A stretch of 50,894 nucleotides of DNA from Rhodospirillaceae bacterium BRH_c57 (GCA_000961745.1 LAEA01000083.1:1-50894), one strand, 5' to 3'. Counted from the first letter of the stretch, positions 34,447-43,667 are shown. The notes: a model not told the origin generated them from the letters alone. Numbers and translations are program-made.

Positions 34447-35115
34447 ATGGCACGCATCTACGGTTACAGCCGGGTTTCTACCAGCGATCAGGACTGGGCG
34501 ATCCAGATGGACGCCCTGACGAAGTTCGGCGTGGACGACCGGGACATATACAAAGAGAAGGAATCCGGGGCGAAAAGGGACAGACAGGAATTACGCCGCG
34601 TCCTCGATCTTCTCCGTGAGGGTGATGTCCTTGTCGTATATCGGCTTGATCGTCTCGCAAGGTCCCAGCTTCACCTCCTCCAGGTGGTCGAGGAGGTCGA
34701 GGCCCAGGGTGCCCGGTTGGTGTCGCTGAACGACAACATCGACACATCAACGGCGACCGGGAAAATGATTTTGGGCGTGCTGGGTGCCCTGGCCGAGATG
34801 GAGCGAAACTTGATTTTGGAGAGAAGCCGAGCCGGTATTGCCCTGGCCCAGCAGCGGGGCGTAAAGTTCGGTAGACCGCCCAAGGCCACGGACAGCGTGG
34901 TCCGGCAAGTCATGCTCGCTCACGACGATCCCGCCACGACCACTCCTGATGCCTGCGAAGCCCTAGGTATCAGCCGCTCCACCTACTATTCGGCACTGCG
35001 GAAAGGTCGGTCTCAGAAGACGGTGTCGCCTCAGGCACTTTCAAGGATGGGGAAGACATGTCCGGACACCGACTGGAACAAGCCCACGGCAGTAGGCTCA
35101 AGTCCATCAACATAG
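34447..35115 (+). CDS. Serine resolvase/invertase
   Basis: The 222-residue protein is a canonical small serine recombinase: YGYSRVSTSDQDWAIQMDAL with the catalytic Ser near 11, LVVYRLDRLARSQLHLLQVV with DRLaRS near 70, GVLGALAEMERNLILERSRA as the E-helix, and KFGRPPKA before a C-terminal helix-turn-helix. The start MARIYGYSRVS is chosen because canonical members begin there; the 53 extra residues from 34288 are not family-like. The gap 34280-34446 probably holds its res site. It may resolve dimers of the excised element. The HTH is followed by a longer than usual tail. Confidence 0.9.
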   Translation: MARIYGYSRVSTSDQDWAIQMDALTKFGVDDRDIYKEKESGAKRDRQELRRVLDLLREGDVLVVYRLDRLARSQLHLLQVVEEVEAQGARLVSLNDNIDTSTATGKMILGVLGALAEMERNLILERSRAGIALAQQRGVKFGRPPKATDSVVRQVMLAHDDPATTTPDACEALGISRSTYYSALRKGRSQKTVSPQALSRMGKTCPDTDWNKPTAVGSSPST

Positions 35116-35170
35116 GGTGACGAAATACTCAGAGCGGGTAAGTCCGTGGGTGATGATAGGGCTTAATACT

Positions 35171-35189
35171 CGGCATCATTTTGATGCCG
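35171..35189. terminator. Hairpin between resolvase and mkoB
   Basis: CGGCATCA (35171-35178) pairs with TGATGCCG (35182-35189) across a 3-base loop. It lies between two converging genes. There is no T-run, so it may be a weak or factor-dependent terminator. Confidence 0.5.
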
Positions 35190-35193
35190 GGGT

Positions 35194-36711
35194 CTAAGTG
35201 CCCCCGAATTTCTCGCTCAGTGCTGCCATCTGAGCATCAGACGGACGCACACCTTTGGAGGAGATAAATCGAGCAGACAACGCCGCAAATTGGTCATCAA
35301 CCATCTCTCGGACGCCCACGTACACTCCACGCTCATAACGAACGGTGCGAGCCGGATCGCCGCGAAAGGACAACCAGTTAAAGCTAGTCGTAACTACAAA
35401 ATCATTGTCTTTAATAAGAACTTTTTCGTGCGTATTTTCCAAATCCACAAAATGCATATTATGATATTCTTTATCAAGAGACACCAATCTATTCACAACG
35501 TTCATATCGTTGCCTCTCTCTTGCGGCTCACCTTTTCCAATGCCCCATCCAATGAACACATCCACGTTATTATCTAAAAGTCGCTTAATTTTGTTCAATT
35601 TCTGATGGGTTAGTACTTGCCCCCGAATCCAAGGGGAAATTATCAGTAGTCTTTTTCTGGCATTATCAAGAGCATCCTCCAGCAAACTGGGATGCTCAAA
35701 AACCTCAAGCCACCTAATTCTGTGTTTAGATATGCTTTGCATTGCAGCACTAATAATGGAATCTATATCTATATTTTGTGACGCTTCCCCACTAGCCGAC
35801 CCCTCATCTCCAGAAACCGAGCCCTCACCCTCTTCAATATCAAACTGAGCCTGCTGATAGACGGCTGCCGCTTGCTCTGTTTCGAATAGTAACTCCTCCT
35901 TCTGTTGAGGGGTCAGTGTGGCTTCAAAAGGAAGAGCCTCAGGCACAAGGCGAGCAGGATCGTTGAGGCCAAGCTTCCGCAGCCCATCAGCCTTTAGGAA
36001 AGCCATCTTATGCTTGTCCGAAAGTCTGCCATCTACAAACATAGACAGGTCTGTTTCACCATCCTCCGAGCGATAGACAAGAACTACCGCAACTTGAAAC
36101 ATCCTAGTAGATTCTTCAATTCCCTTTATGGAAAGTAGATCTCGCTTTTCCATGTTCCGAACCTCGGACAGGGTTCGAGAAGCCTTCCTAGCTTCTTCGA
36201 TGGAAAGCTCATCAAGTGCAGGCTTACGCGGCGGCTTGGCCGCGATTTCCCTGATGCCAGCAGCGTTCACCTGCCTGTAGTACATCAGGCTCTCTGACTT
36301 CGTACTAAATATTTCTCGGGTAAGACCGTCAAAATGCATAATAATTGGCCCCACACGTGGGACAATCGCAGCAGTTTCCTTGAGGCAGCGATGCCCCATG
36401 TTCGTGATTTTTATGTCACGCGTGCCGTTCTTTAGCGTAACATCGATTAATTCTAGACCATGGAGATTCGAGAGAGCCGCCCGAGCGGTTTCGCTCCCAA
36501 TCCCTAAAAAGCTCCCGATTTCCTCCTCCGTGTTCAGTCCTAGCTCTAAGGAACGGAGAGCAAATTCATACAGCGGGGCGATCGACTTTCTCTCGAGGAA
36601 TGACGCCAGAAGCGACAGCCTGTAAACCGGGACTGCCACCTCAAGGAAGTCAATCAACTTGTATCCCGGCCTGTCGAACGCATATCTTTTTGCAACTTGT
36701 TCAGGCGTCAC
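35194..36711 (-). CDS. mkoB: Mokosh type I PLD-like nuclease protein
   Basis: The 505-residue protein has an N-terminal winged-helix-like region (about 45-110; TEEEIGSFLGIGSETARAAL), a variable acidic linker (about 290-315) and a C-terminal phospholipase D-fold domain. The latter shows LLIISPWIRGQVL and HEKVLIKDNDFVVTTSFNW near 425, an HxKx4D motif with the usual following beta strand. PLD-fold proteins of this kind cut nucleic acids. GTG start is inferred; it shares one base with the kinase-helicase stop, so the two genes are co-transcribed. Kinase-helicase plus PLD protein is the described make-up of Mokosh type I. Confidence 0.8.
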   Translation of the reverse strand: MTPEQVAKRYAFDRPGYKLIDFLEVAVPVYRLSLLASFLERKSIAPLYEFALRSLELGLNTEEEIGSFLGIGSETARAALSNLHGLELIDVTLKNGTRDIKITNMGHRCLKETAAIVPRVGPIIMHFDGLTREIFSTKSESLMYYRQVNAAGIREIAAKPPRKPALDELSIEEARKASRTLSEVRNMEKRDLLSIKGIEESTRMFQVAVVLVYRSEDGETDLSMFVDGRLSDKHKMAFLKADGLRKLGLNDPARLVPEALPFEATLTPQQKEELLFETEQAAAVYQQAQFDIEEGEGSVSGDEGSASGEASQNIDIDSIISAAMQSISKHRIRWLEVFEHPSLLEDALDNARKRLLIISPWIRGQVLTHQKLNKIKRLLDNNVDVFIGWGIGKGEPQERGNDMNVVNRLVSLDKEYHNMHFVDLENTHEKVLIKDNDFVVTTSFNWLSFRGDPARTVRYERGVYVGVREMVDDQFAALSARFISSKGVRPSDAQMAALSEKFGGT

Positions 36712-39700
36712 TAGTTAATCTCCATCCAGAGGCACTCTGCAGAAGTGTTGCGAATGTGCCCAATTACCGGAACAAAGGGATTGGGGGCCTCTCCAGCCCT
36801 CAGATAATCTCCATCGCCGATGATGATTAGGCCGAACTTTCCCCGCGAAAGTGCGACGTTCAGTCGCTCAGGTTCCTTAAGAAAGCCAAGTCGCTTCCCG
36901 CGATCAGAACGGACCAAGCTGAGAATAGCGATATCGGCTTCTCGGCCCTGGTATGCATCAACGGTATTAATATCTAGATCAAGCTCTTCCCACTTGTGCA
37001 TCTCAGGCTCGAGCATCCGCCGAAGTGCATTAAGTTGCCCGCCGTAGGGAGTGAGAATGCAGACCTTGTATTTCTGGCCATGTGCCTCAGCAAAACCGTT
37101 CAGAGAGCGTAGTTCCTGCCTTACCAAGTCGCACTCGCATGGATTGGTCAGACTTTCGCCTCGTGGAATTTGGCTGCGGTTGGCGAGCCGACTTGTGGAC
37201 CTCCAGACGACAGGCTTTCCCAGAAATGCTGCGAGGGCTTTGTCGGCATCGACCGTGGCGGTCTCTAGGAGACCAGGATAAAAACACTGAGATACTAAGT
37301 TTCCAATTTCGGGGACCATCCGGTACTGGGTACGTAGGGGGAACTTCGCTCCATCTGATACAGACGACAGCAGGTGAGAAAATAGAGTTTCGCCTAGATC
37401 ATCGGGAGAAATATTAAATTTCTCGCGTATTTCCGATGACCGAAGAGCTTCATCTTGAAACGGAGGAAGCTGCTTTAGATCCCCGACCAGTACCCACCGC
37501 TTTGACCGAGAGAGAGGAACCAAAGCTTCTGTCGCTGTAGCTTTTGATGCCTCATCAAGAATACAAAGATCAAATGCGACATCGCTGGTATTCTTGTAGC
37601 CCGCGATCGCGATGCACGTGCTGGCGACAACATTGGCTTGAGAAAGAAGAGCGGTCTGGAACTCGTGCCCCATCCCAAAACGCAGCCTCCAGTCGGCGGC
37701 CAGTTCTATCATCTTGCGGAAAACGGAAGAGACAGGCGTCTCCGTGAGATAAACCGAGAGAAATTCATGAAGGCACTTGCCATCTTGTTCCGAAAGCTCT
37801 TTCTCGAGGTCACCGTACCTTGAAAGCTCGTCTTTCCAAGAATGCAGTTCGGCAGACACCTGACGAATTTGATCTCTCAGCCGCACAAGACTCTGCCTGA
37901 CGCCATCTTCAGCACTAGAATTTGAAGAATCTATAGGGTCGCCAGAGTTCACCGCATTGCTTTCATCAGCAACAGAGCAAGCGATATTCTCCGACTGGGT
38001 GCCTAGGGCAGCTTGGTGATCCTTTTCCTGCTGCGTCAGCCAGTCAAGCTGCAGCCTAAATTTTAGCAGACCCTCCACGAGCAATCCAACTTCAACATCC
38101 CTTTTGCTGAGGCCGTTTTGCATTCCCCAATGATCCAGATACCGGTCGCTTTCTTGAATCGCCTCTGTCTTCCATGCCTTTAGCTTGTTCCGGAGAAGTA
38201 GAGGCTGCACATCAGCGGAAATTCGCACGTCTCCGGGTCGGCCGATCCGTATTATAGAAAGAGGCCTTTGAAGCTTCACTGACGCGGAACTGATACGTTC
38301 TATAGCATTATCTAGGGCCACGTGGGTCTGACTTGTAAGAAGAATACGGGCAGAAGGGTTACGCTTTAACTCTTGAAGAACTATTTCTGCAATAAGAGTT
38401 GTCTTCCCCGTTCCGGGCGGCCCTTCAATTAAGATAAAATCATCGTTGCATAAACTTGCAGATACGGCATTCGCCTTATCTTCGTCTAGCTTCTGAAAAA
38501 ACTGTATGTCCTGCGTCAAGCTTTTGTCCGCTATTTTTGCAGGGTGGCTTATGAAATCTACAAGATCAGATCGAACACAACCCTCTGATTTATTCATTAC
38601 TGCTTCAACGGCATCTCTCTGACGGTTCAGGGACGCCTGATTAGAACTTGCATCTGCAATCAACGTCCCTTCAAAAGGGAGGTTTTCTGGATCAACATAT
38701 TCGGCGGAAGCAACAAAGGTCAGTTCATCACCAGAAACATCTTCCACCTCACCAGCTAGATGGCTCCCATCCTTTAGGCGGATAACCCTCTTCTGCCCTA
38801 TCAGATCGCTCGGTGCCTCGTCCTCCAGCTTGATCTCTATTCTTGAACCATCTAGATCGCGTCCCCTGAAGCGAAGAGGATCCTGCTTTTGATATTCGAA
38901 CTCTGATTTGGCATCTAATATGCGTGTCCACTTCTTGAAAAGGTGCCTCCACCCTTCGGACACAGCCTTTTCATCTTGCTCAACTTCATATGCAGACAAC
39001 GCAATCCGCATAATGTCTATGGCATTCTGGCCCTTCTGGCTATTCAGGACCGTACCGATACGGAAGGTCACGGGAGAAGGGCATGCCCGCTCCTTATCTC
39101 TCTCTAGGTGATAGGGAGGTTTTTTCTTCATATTCAGGATGACGATGTGGTCGCCCGAACGCTCATCGACTTTTGCATGATATGCAGCCTCGGCACCAAG
39201 TATTTGGAATTGATCAACACACTCACGTGTGCCTCCTACGCCTTCCTTATTTGCAAGTCCGTAGCCACTATATGCAGCATCAGCGTTTAGGTCTTCAATA
39301 ATCAGGTCTGACGCCACATCAAGTGCGTTTACCCCAAAATCGCTGCATGCCCGCTCCAGACATCTATTAGTAATCTTCACGTAACATTCTGGCGTTAATT
39401 TCCCAAGCTTCAGCCTCTTTTGCTCAACAATTTCGAACTGCGATAAGAGGGCATCCCCATTTACAAACCGCTCTTCTTGATATTCTGAGATCCCACGCGT
39501 TAAAATTTCTTTTATGGCAGGGCTGCAGGAAAGCTCAGATATCAAAACGTGCAGAACTTCATGTGACGTTGCCTTGCCGCCACTCAGAAAATCGATGGCT
39601 GTCACACAGAATCCATACGTGTCTTTACTAAAACCATCATCTTCAGATGTAGATCCGGGCGGGCTAAACGGAACCGAAACAAAATCCCTTAAGGTCACGC

Positions 39701-40193
39701 CCTGATGTATGTACCTCTTGAGCTTAGAAGTTCCAAAATCAACTAGCTTTGGAACTCCTTCCGCTGAAAACATTATATTTTGCGGCTTGATGTCCCTATG
39801 AACATAGCCGCGATTATGGGCAAACGATATAGCATCTAGTATGGGGCGACCAATGTCCCGATAAAAACTGTACCAGTCCTTGGAACTGCCGTCCCGTATA
39901 ACATGATCGAGGGTAGACTCAAGCCAGTGTACGCAAACAAAATACTGACCTGTATCTTCGATCATCCCTTCGTCAACTATAGGAACAATATGATCGTGCT
40001 TTAGCTCTCTCAAAGCCGAACGTTCCCGCCGAAATGACTCGTGCAGCAGAGCGTCGTCTATAGGTTTTGCTTCATACACTTTAATGGCAACTGCTGCACC
40101 GTCCCGTGCGGTATCTACGGCCTTATAGACGAGAGACATCCCCCCGGTCAGCGGTTTCCCCAACACGGCGTACCTGTCGGCTATTAGCTTCAC
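36711..40193 (-). CDS. mkoA: Mokosh type I kinase-SF1 helicase fusion
   Basis: The 1160-residue protein has an N-terminal Ser/Thr kinase: glycine loop LTGGMSLVYK at 15-24, AIK with K38, HRDIKPQN at 132-139 and DFG at 152-154, so an intact active site. A linker region (about 280-560) follows. The SF1 UPF1-like helicase has GPPGTGKT near 591, LTSQTHVALDNAIERI, ILDEASKATATEAL near 880, VGDLKQLPPF, AYQGREADIAILSLVRSD and NVALSRGK. Mokosh systems protect against phages and combine an RNA helicase, a PLD nuclease and, in type I, a kinase. The gene is the upstream member of the pair. Confidence 0.85.
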   Translation of the reverse strand: MKLIADRYAVLGKPLTGGMSLVYKAVDTARDGAAVAIKVYEAKPIDDALLHESFRRERSALRELKHDHIVPIVDEGMIEDTGQYFVCVHWLESTLDHVIRDGSSKDWYSFYRDIGRPILDAISFAHNRGYVHRDIKPQNIMFSAEGVPKLVDFGTSKLKRYIHQGVTLRDFVSVPFSPPGSTSEDDGFSKDTYGFCVTAIDFLSGGKATSHEVLHVLISELSCSPAIKEILTRGISEYQEERFVNGDALLSQFEIVEQKRLKLGKLTPECYVKITNRCLERACSDFGVNALDVASDLIIEDLNADAAYSGYGLANKEGVGGTRECVDQFQILGAEAAYHAKVDERSGDHIVILNMKKKPPYHLERDKERACPSPVTFRIGTVLNSQKGQNAIDIMRIALSAYEVEQDEKAVSEGWRHLFKKWTRILDAKSEFEYQKQDPLRFRGRDLDGSRIEIKLEDEAPSDLIGQKRVIRLKDGSHLAGEVEDVSGDELTFVASAEYVDPENLPFEGTLIADASSNQASLNRQRDAVEAVMNKSEGCVRSDLVDFISHPAKIADKSLTQDIQFFQKLDEDKANAVSASLCNDDFILIEGPPGTGKTTLIAEIVLQELKRNPSARILLTSQTHVALDNAIERISSASVKLQRPLSIIRIGRPGDVRISADVQPLLLRNKLKAWKTEAIQESDRYLDHWGMQNGLSKRDVEVGLLVEGLLKFRLQLDWLTQQEKDHQAALGTQSENIACSVADESNAVNSGDPIDSSNSSAEDGVRQSLVRLRDQIRQVSAELHSWKDELSRYGDLEKELSEQDGKCLHEFLSVYLTETPVSSVFRKMIELAADWRLRFGMGHEFQTALLSQANVVASTCIAIAGYKNTSDVAFDLCILDEASKATATEALVPLSRSKRWVLVGDLKQLPPFQDEALRSSEIREKFNISPDDLGETLFSHLLSSVSDGAKFPLRTQYRMVPEIGNLVSQCFYPGLLETATVDADKALAAFLGKPVVWRSTSRLANRSQIPRGESLTNPCECDLVRQELRSLNGFAEAHGQKYKVCILTPYGGQLNALRRMLEPEMHKWEELDLDINTVDAYQGREADIAILSLVRSDRGKRLGFLKEPERLNVALSRGKFGLIIIGDGDYLRAGEAPNPFVPVIGHIRNTSAECLWMEIN

Positions 40194-40435
40194 GAAGTTT
40201 TCCCCCGATGGATGAGTGGGCCAAAAAGTACCATCTCTCGCTAGCCTGATCTAGCGGAGAAGTTGCACGAAGCGAACCCGGGATGGTTTTATCGTTCGAT
40301 CTCGCAGTCAGAGGTGAGCCTGTCGCCCCATCAGGCTCTGCCAGCCGCGACTAGATTTCTTTGCCTCCACTGTCTCATATCCCGCTTGTCATGGATGTCC
40401 GCCAGATTGTTGCCTCGACAACCTAGTGCCCTTGT

Positions 40436-41824
40436 TCATGTTTCGAAATACGGCCCGACAATTTTGGCCCTTCTTTCGTGCTGAATAAAGGGGGTAATCT
40501 GGTAGTAGTGCCGCCAGATCACTTCGGCCGAAGTTCCAGCCATTGTTGCAAGGTCTTCATGGCTAGTACTTGTATACATAAGCTGCCAGTTAATAAAGGT
40601 ATGCCGGAATGAATATTGGCTAATGTCCTTTTTGATACCTGCCAGCTTGGCAACTTTCCGAATTATTTTTCGGTAATCCTGAACTGGGAAGACGTAGTAG
40701 TCCTCTAAATCGCTGCCATGGACCTCGGAGAACAGCTTACCTGTGGTTAAATGACACAGGCGTTTCGCGTAAACGGCAACCGATTTCGGTAAGACCACTT
40801 CACGGGTTTTCCCCTTTCCATGGACATACAGGACCACTCCCTCTGCCCCATCAGAAAACGTCCAAGGAAGGACGTTCCGCCATGTCAGAGTTCGACATTC
40901 AACTGGCCGCATCCCCGCATTCACTTGAATAATAGTCCAGAATAGAAAGCTCCACGACGCAACAAGCCTGTCTGGATACCCAAGTGGGTTTCCATACGTC
41001 GCCCTACGCTTCTCATAAATGTGCGGGTACTTGACTAATGCTAGTTCATAAGACTTCTTTTCGGCTTTCCAGTTCCGGACGGCTGCACGCCGAAAAAGCC
41101 GATACTCCGGAACCGTTATCCATTCGTGGCCCGCATCGTCTTCATGCGTGATAACAACCGGGCCGTTCGACTTCAGCCCACGCACCCGTTTAATCGTCTG
41201 GACCTTCTTAGATTGAAGCTCAGGCACCACTGGGAGAGTAGTGAGCCAACCGCGTTCGACGCAGAACTTGAAAAACACCTTGAACGTACCAAGCTCCTTC
41301 TGAAGGGTGGTCATTTTCGGCGGCTTGAAATGGGTTCCCGCTCGCTTCCCACGCACCATGCGACCTTCCCGCTGATAGCTGTGGTCACGGTCGCGTGCGG
41401 CCTGAGACGACTTCCGCCATTCCAACCAGTCTCCCAGGTTGATGGATTGTAATTCCTTGAGGTTGCGTGCCTCCACATAGGGCTGAAGATTTCCCCGGAG
41501 GTACATCCTGTCATTGTACACGGTGGCTTCGCTGATATATCCCTCGACATGTCGTTCCTCCCGCCACCGTAGGAACTCCGCGACATAATGAATAATGTTC
41601 AGCTTCCCCGGATCAATCCCCCGCTCTGCCCGCCCCGCAGCGTCGGCAAACTCAGCCTCCGCGATCGCCGCAGCGGTCGCCTCATCGGAGTGCCCTGTGC
41701 TCCGGCGTATCTTGCGGTTGCCTATTCGGATTTCGTAGTAAAACACATCGCCGCTTTCGGGGCGGCGGTAGAGGGACACCCTTCCACGCTCGTTTTCCGC
41801 GATAAGCTTCCGTTCGCCAGACAT
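40436..41824 (-). CDS. int: Tyrosine recombinase (integrase) of the 34-kb element
   Basis: The 462-residue protein has an N-terminal arm-binding beta region (FYYEIRIGNRKIRRSTGHSD near 28-47), a core-binding helical domain around 70-200, and a catalytic domain with NAGMRPVECRTLTW (first Arg), YSFRHTFINW (HxxR-type) and WRHYYQI (Tyr nucleophile). It is longer than the left element's integrase and not closely similar to it. It lies beside the right att site, with TGTGTCC-like sites between, so it is the enzyme expected to move this island. The 240 bases to the Mokosh genes are empty. Confidence 0.9.
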   Translation of the reverse strand: MSGERKLIAENERGRVSLYRRPESGDVFYYEIRIGNRKIRRSTGHSDEATAAAIAEAEFADAAGRAERGIDPGKLNIIHYVAEFLRWREERHVEGYISEATVYNDRMYLRGNLQPYVEARNLKELQSINLGDWLEWRKSSQAARDRDHSYQREGRMVRGKRAGTHFKPPKMTTLQKELGTFKVFFKFCVERGWLTTLPVVPELQSKKVQTIKRVRGLKSNGPVVITHEDDAGHEWITVPEYRLFRRAAVRNWKAEKKSYELALVKYPHIYEKRRATYGNPLGYPDRLVASWSFLFWTIIQVNAGMRPVECRTLTWRNVLPWTFSDGAEGVVLYVHGKGKTREVVLPKSVAVYAKRLCHLTTGKLFSEVHGSDLEDYYVFPVQDYRKIIRKVAKLAGIKKDISQYSFRHTFINWQLMYTSTSHEDLATMAGTSAEVIWRHYYQITPFIQHERRAKIVGPYFET

Positions 41825-42027
41825 AACCCCTTGATCTCCCCAGAAACCGCTGTGTCCACCAACTGTGTCCTGGACACACTTTATGCAATTTCAGGCGATT
41901 ATGTCGGCACGCTGAGGTGAGGTCAAACGTTCATATCCCACAAACTGTACTTAAAACCCGCTATATATTGTGTTTTTAAAGATTGAACAAATGACGCTTG
42001 ACAAAATGTGTCCCCACATGTCGCTCG
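41825..42027. repeat. Right flank with TGTGTCC arm-like sites
   Basis: TGTGTCC lies at 41851-41857, 41864-41870 and 42007-42013, with an inverted copy (GGACACA) at 41872-41878. Matching sites occur at the left margin (8136-8154). This is the expected arm-site layout for a tyrosine integrase acting on both ends. Confidence 0.65.
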
Positions 42028-42073
42028 TTGGTAAGGGAGAGGTCGAAGGTTCGAATCCTTTCGGCAGCACCAT
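42028..42073 (+). other. attR: Right att site: tRNA-Thr(GGT) 3' fragment
   Basis: The segment is identical over 46 bases to 8024-8069, including the anticodon loop, T-arm and CCA. As on the left, the tRNA 5' half is missing. It marks the right border of the 34-kb element. Confidence 0.9.
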
Positions 42074-42076
42074 TTC

Positions 42077-42113
42077 AAAGCCCCGGAAAGCCTCGCTTTT
42101 CGGGGCTTTTATT
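42077..42113 (+). terminator. Terminator after the right att site
   Basis: AAAGCCCCG-type arm bases (from 42077) pair with CGGGGCTTT (to 42109) with an inner GAAAGC/GCTTTT stem, followed by TTTTATT. This is probably the original terminator downstream of the host tRNA. The rest of 42114-42245 shows no gene. Confidence 0.8.
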
Positions 42114-42245
42114 ATGCGTTCAGCCCCGGTCCAGACCGTAGACAGTACCGCGAACGAAACCGCAACTGACCGGAACTTTTTAGCAACATCTAGGCGGGGC
42201 GGTGTAAAATCCGTGTAGAGGTTCTGGCACCGCCCCCCAACAAGC

Positions 42246-42656
42246 CTACCCAGGCACCGCCCCCACCGCCCGCTCCCGCGCAATCTCCCGCGCCCGCCGC
42301 CCCCACGGCACCCAGCCGCCCACGCGGACGGCGCCGTACATCGCCCATCGCCGCGCCCAACCGACGCCCGCCGCCTCCATGCCGGCCAAGAACAAACTGT
42401 CGGCCTCAGCGCGGCTCATGGTCTGGCTGTGGTAACACCAGTCGTGGACCGTGGCCGCGCCGTTTTGGTCGCCCACCACCGGCACCACCGCCTGGAACAG
42501 GCGCGGAACGCTGGCAAGATCGGTCAGAAACCCGGCCGGCACGGTGACCTTGCCGCCAAGCCAGGTACAGCGATAGTCGTCCACCACCTCCCACGCCTCG
42601 CCGCCGACGTGCACCAGCACCAGCCGGTCTGGGTAGGTCACGCCCATGTACATCAT
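42246..42656 (-). CDS. DUF1353 family phage protein
   Basis: The 136-residue protein matches DUF1353: VPAGFLTDLASVPRLFQAVV near 37-56, AATVHDWCYHSQTMSRAEAD near 65-84, and a basic helical end. The family is common in the lysis or tail region of phages; its conserved HDW and D residues suggest a metal site, but no function is established. The ATG overlaps the lipoprotein stop as ATGA. It is the last gene of the minus-strand phage run visible before the island. Confidence 0.85.
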   Translation of the reverse strand: MMYMGVTYPDRLVLVHVGGEAWEVVDDYRCTWLGGKVTVPAGFLTDLASVPRLFQAVVPVVGDQNGAATVHDWCYHSQTMSRAEADSLFLAGMEAAGVGWARRWAMYGAVRVGGWVPWGRRAREIARERAVGAVPG

Positions 42657-42865
42657 CGCCCACCCTCCCGCGCATGATCCTCGCAGGCGAACACCTGCAC
42701 GCCGCCGGTCAGGCGGTCGCGGAGGTAGGCCTTGCCCGTGTCGTGGACCCCCATGCAGTAGACCTGCACGCCCAGGGCAGCAGCAGCCCCAACCACCGGG
42801 ATCGCCGTGCACCCGCCCAAAGAAAAGGCCGCCAGTACGGCGGCCACAGTCATCACCTTGCGCAT
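42653..42865 (-). CDS. Small putative lipoprotein of the phage lysis region
   Basis: The 70-residue protein has a signal sequence with a lipobox-like LGGC at 16-19 (MRKVMTVAAVLAAFSLGGC). The mature part contains two more Cys and ends in HAREGGR. GGAGGGG precedes the ATG. Small lipoproteins next to endolysin and holin genes often act as o-spanins (Rz1), but the Pro-rich composition typical of Rz1 is absent, so the role is uncertain. Confidence 0.7.
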   Translation of the reverse strand: MRKVMTVAAVLAAFSLGGCTAIPVVGAAAALGVQVYCMGVHDTGKAYLRDRLTGGVQVFACEDHAREGGR

Positions 42866-42881
42866 GACGTCTACCCCTCCC

Positions 42882-43298
42882 TCAGTATCCAAAGACCCCG
42901 CAGGGCAAGCCGACCAGGTCGCGACGGTCCAGATGGACAAACCCCCGCGACAGGTTGGGCACCCCGACCGACCAGCCCAGGGACAGGGCCAGCGAAACCA
43001 ACCCGTGGGCGTGGGCCGCCCCGCCCACGGCGACGTCCACAGCCAGCGTGCCCGCCTGCCCGGAGTGCTGCGCCACGTCGCAGATGTGCAGGGACCGCCG
43101 CGCCCCGCCAACCTTGGAGTTGTAGTCAGCCGACCGGCACGCCGACGTGATCGTCATGCCCTGGCCGTATTCCGCCCGCAGCGCCTGGAGCGCGTCGAGG
43201 AATCCGGGGTGGAACTGCATCTTGCCGGTGCCCTTGCACCACAGCTCGCCGGGCGAAAAGTTCGGCCAGCGGGCCTTGTCCCAAACCATTGGTGTCAT
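42882..43298 (-). CDS. Endolysin-like peptidase M15 (M15_3) protein
   Basis: The 138-residue protein is a short D-Ala-D-Ala-type peptidase of the M15_3 kind: MQFHPGFLDALQALR, then ITSACRSADYNSKVGGARRS, SLH, AVDVAV and FVHLDRRD supply the zinc-binding His/Asp/His set. Phages use it to cut the stem peptide of peptidoglycan during lysis. AAGGAGGAG sits in the last codons of the upstream holin-like gene, coupling the two. There is no signal peptide, so release would depend on the holin. Confidence 0.9.
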   Translation of the reverse strand: MTPMVWDKARWPNFSPGELWCKGTGKMQFHPGFLDALQALRAEYGQGMTITSACRSADYNSKVGGARRSLHICDVAQHSGQAGTLAVDVAVGGAAHAHGLVSLALSLGWSVGVPNLSRGFVHLDRRDLVGLPCGVFGY

Positions 43299-43304
43299 GT
43301 CGTC

Positions 43305-43667
43305 TTACTCCTCCTTGGGGATTTTGCGCCGCAGCCACGGCATCAGCAGAGCGTCCAGCCCGCGCGGCCCCAGCCAGCCGAGCACTGCGGCCATGCCAAG
43401 CTCCTGCCAGCCACCGGGGACAAGGCCCGCGTAGTCGCTTGCGGCCTTGGCCAGGACGACCAGGACCCCGACCGTCAGGCCCTCCAGCGCCAGCAGCCAC
43501 GACCAGAACCGGCGGTTGCCGCGCTGGACCTCGGCCGTGTGCCACGCCAGGCGGCCGAACAGGACGGCCAGGATGATCCCGGCCAGACCAGCCAGCCCGG
43601 ACAGGAGGCCGCGAGCGGCCTCGGGAAGATGTGAGAAGGGCACGCGCGGCCTCCGTGATGCGGGCAT
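43305..43667 (-). CDS. Holin-like membrane protein
   Basis: The 120-residue protein has two or three hydrophobic segments (LSGLAGLAGIILAVLFGRLA near 22-41; WLLALEGLTVGVLVVLA near 57-73; and a shorter one near 90-105) and a basic C-terminus ending RRKIPKEE. Location directly before an endolysin gene supports a holin. The start follows a terminator hairpin closely, so its transcription may begin just upstream or by read-through. Confidence 0.75.
   Translation of the reverse strand: MPASRRPRVPFSHLPEAARGLLSGLAGLAGIILAVLFGRLAWHTAEVQRGNRRFWSWLLALEGLTVGVLVVLAKAASDYAGLVPGGWQELGMAAVLGWLGPRGLDALLMPWLRRKIPKEE

Larger units (their letters stand above)
8024..42073. mobile_element. 34-kb integrative defence element at a tRNA-Thr 3' end
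   Basis: Identical 46-bp copies of a tRNA-Thr 3' end (8024-8069 and 42028-42073) bound a region with its own tyrosine integrase beside the right copy. Inside are two probable anti-phage loci, a TA-like pair, several methyltransferases, a helicase-primase and a resolvase. No virion or conjugation genes were recognised, so it is best called an integrative mobilizable or satellite-like element. Both ends carry TGTGTCC-type arm sites. Confidence 0.85.

Noticed and set aside
8024-42073. Integrative conjugative element
   Set aside because: No relaxase, coupling protein or type IV secretion genes were recognised in the 34 kb.
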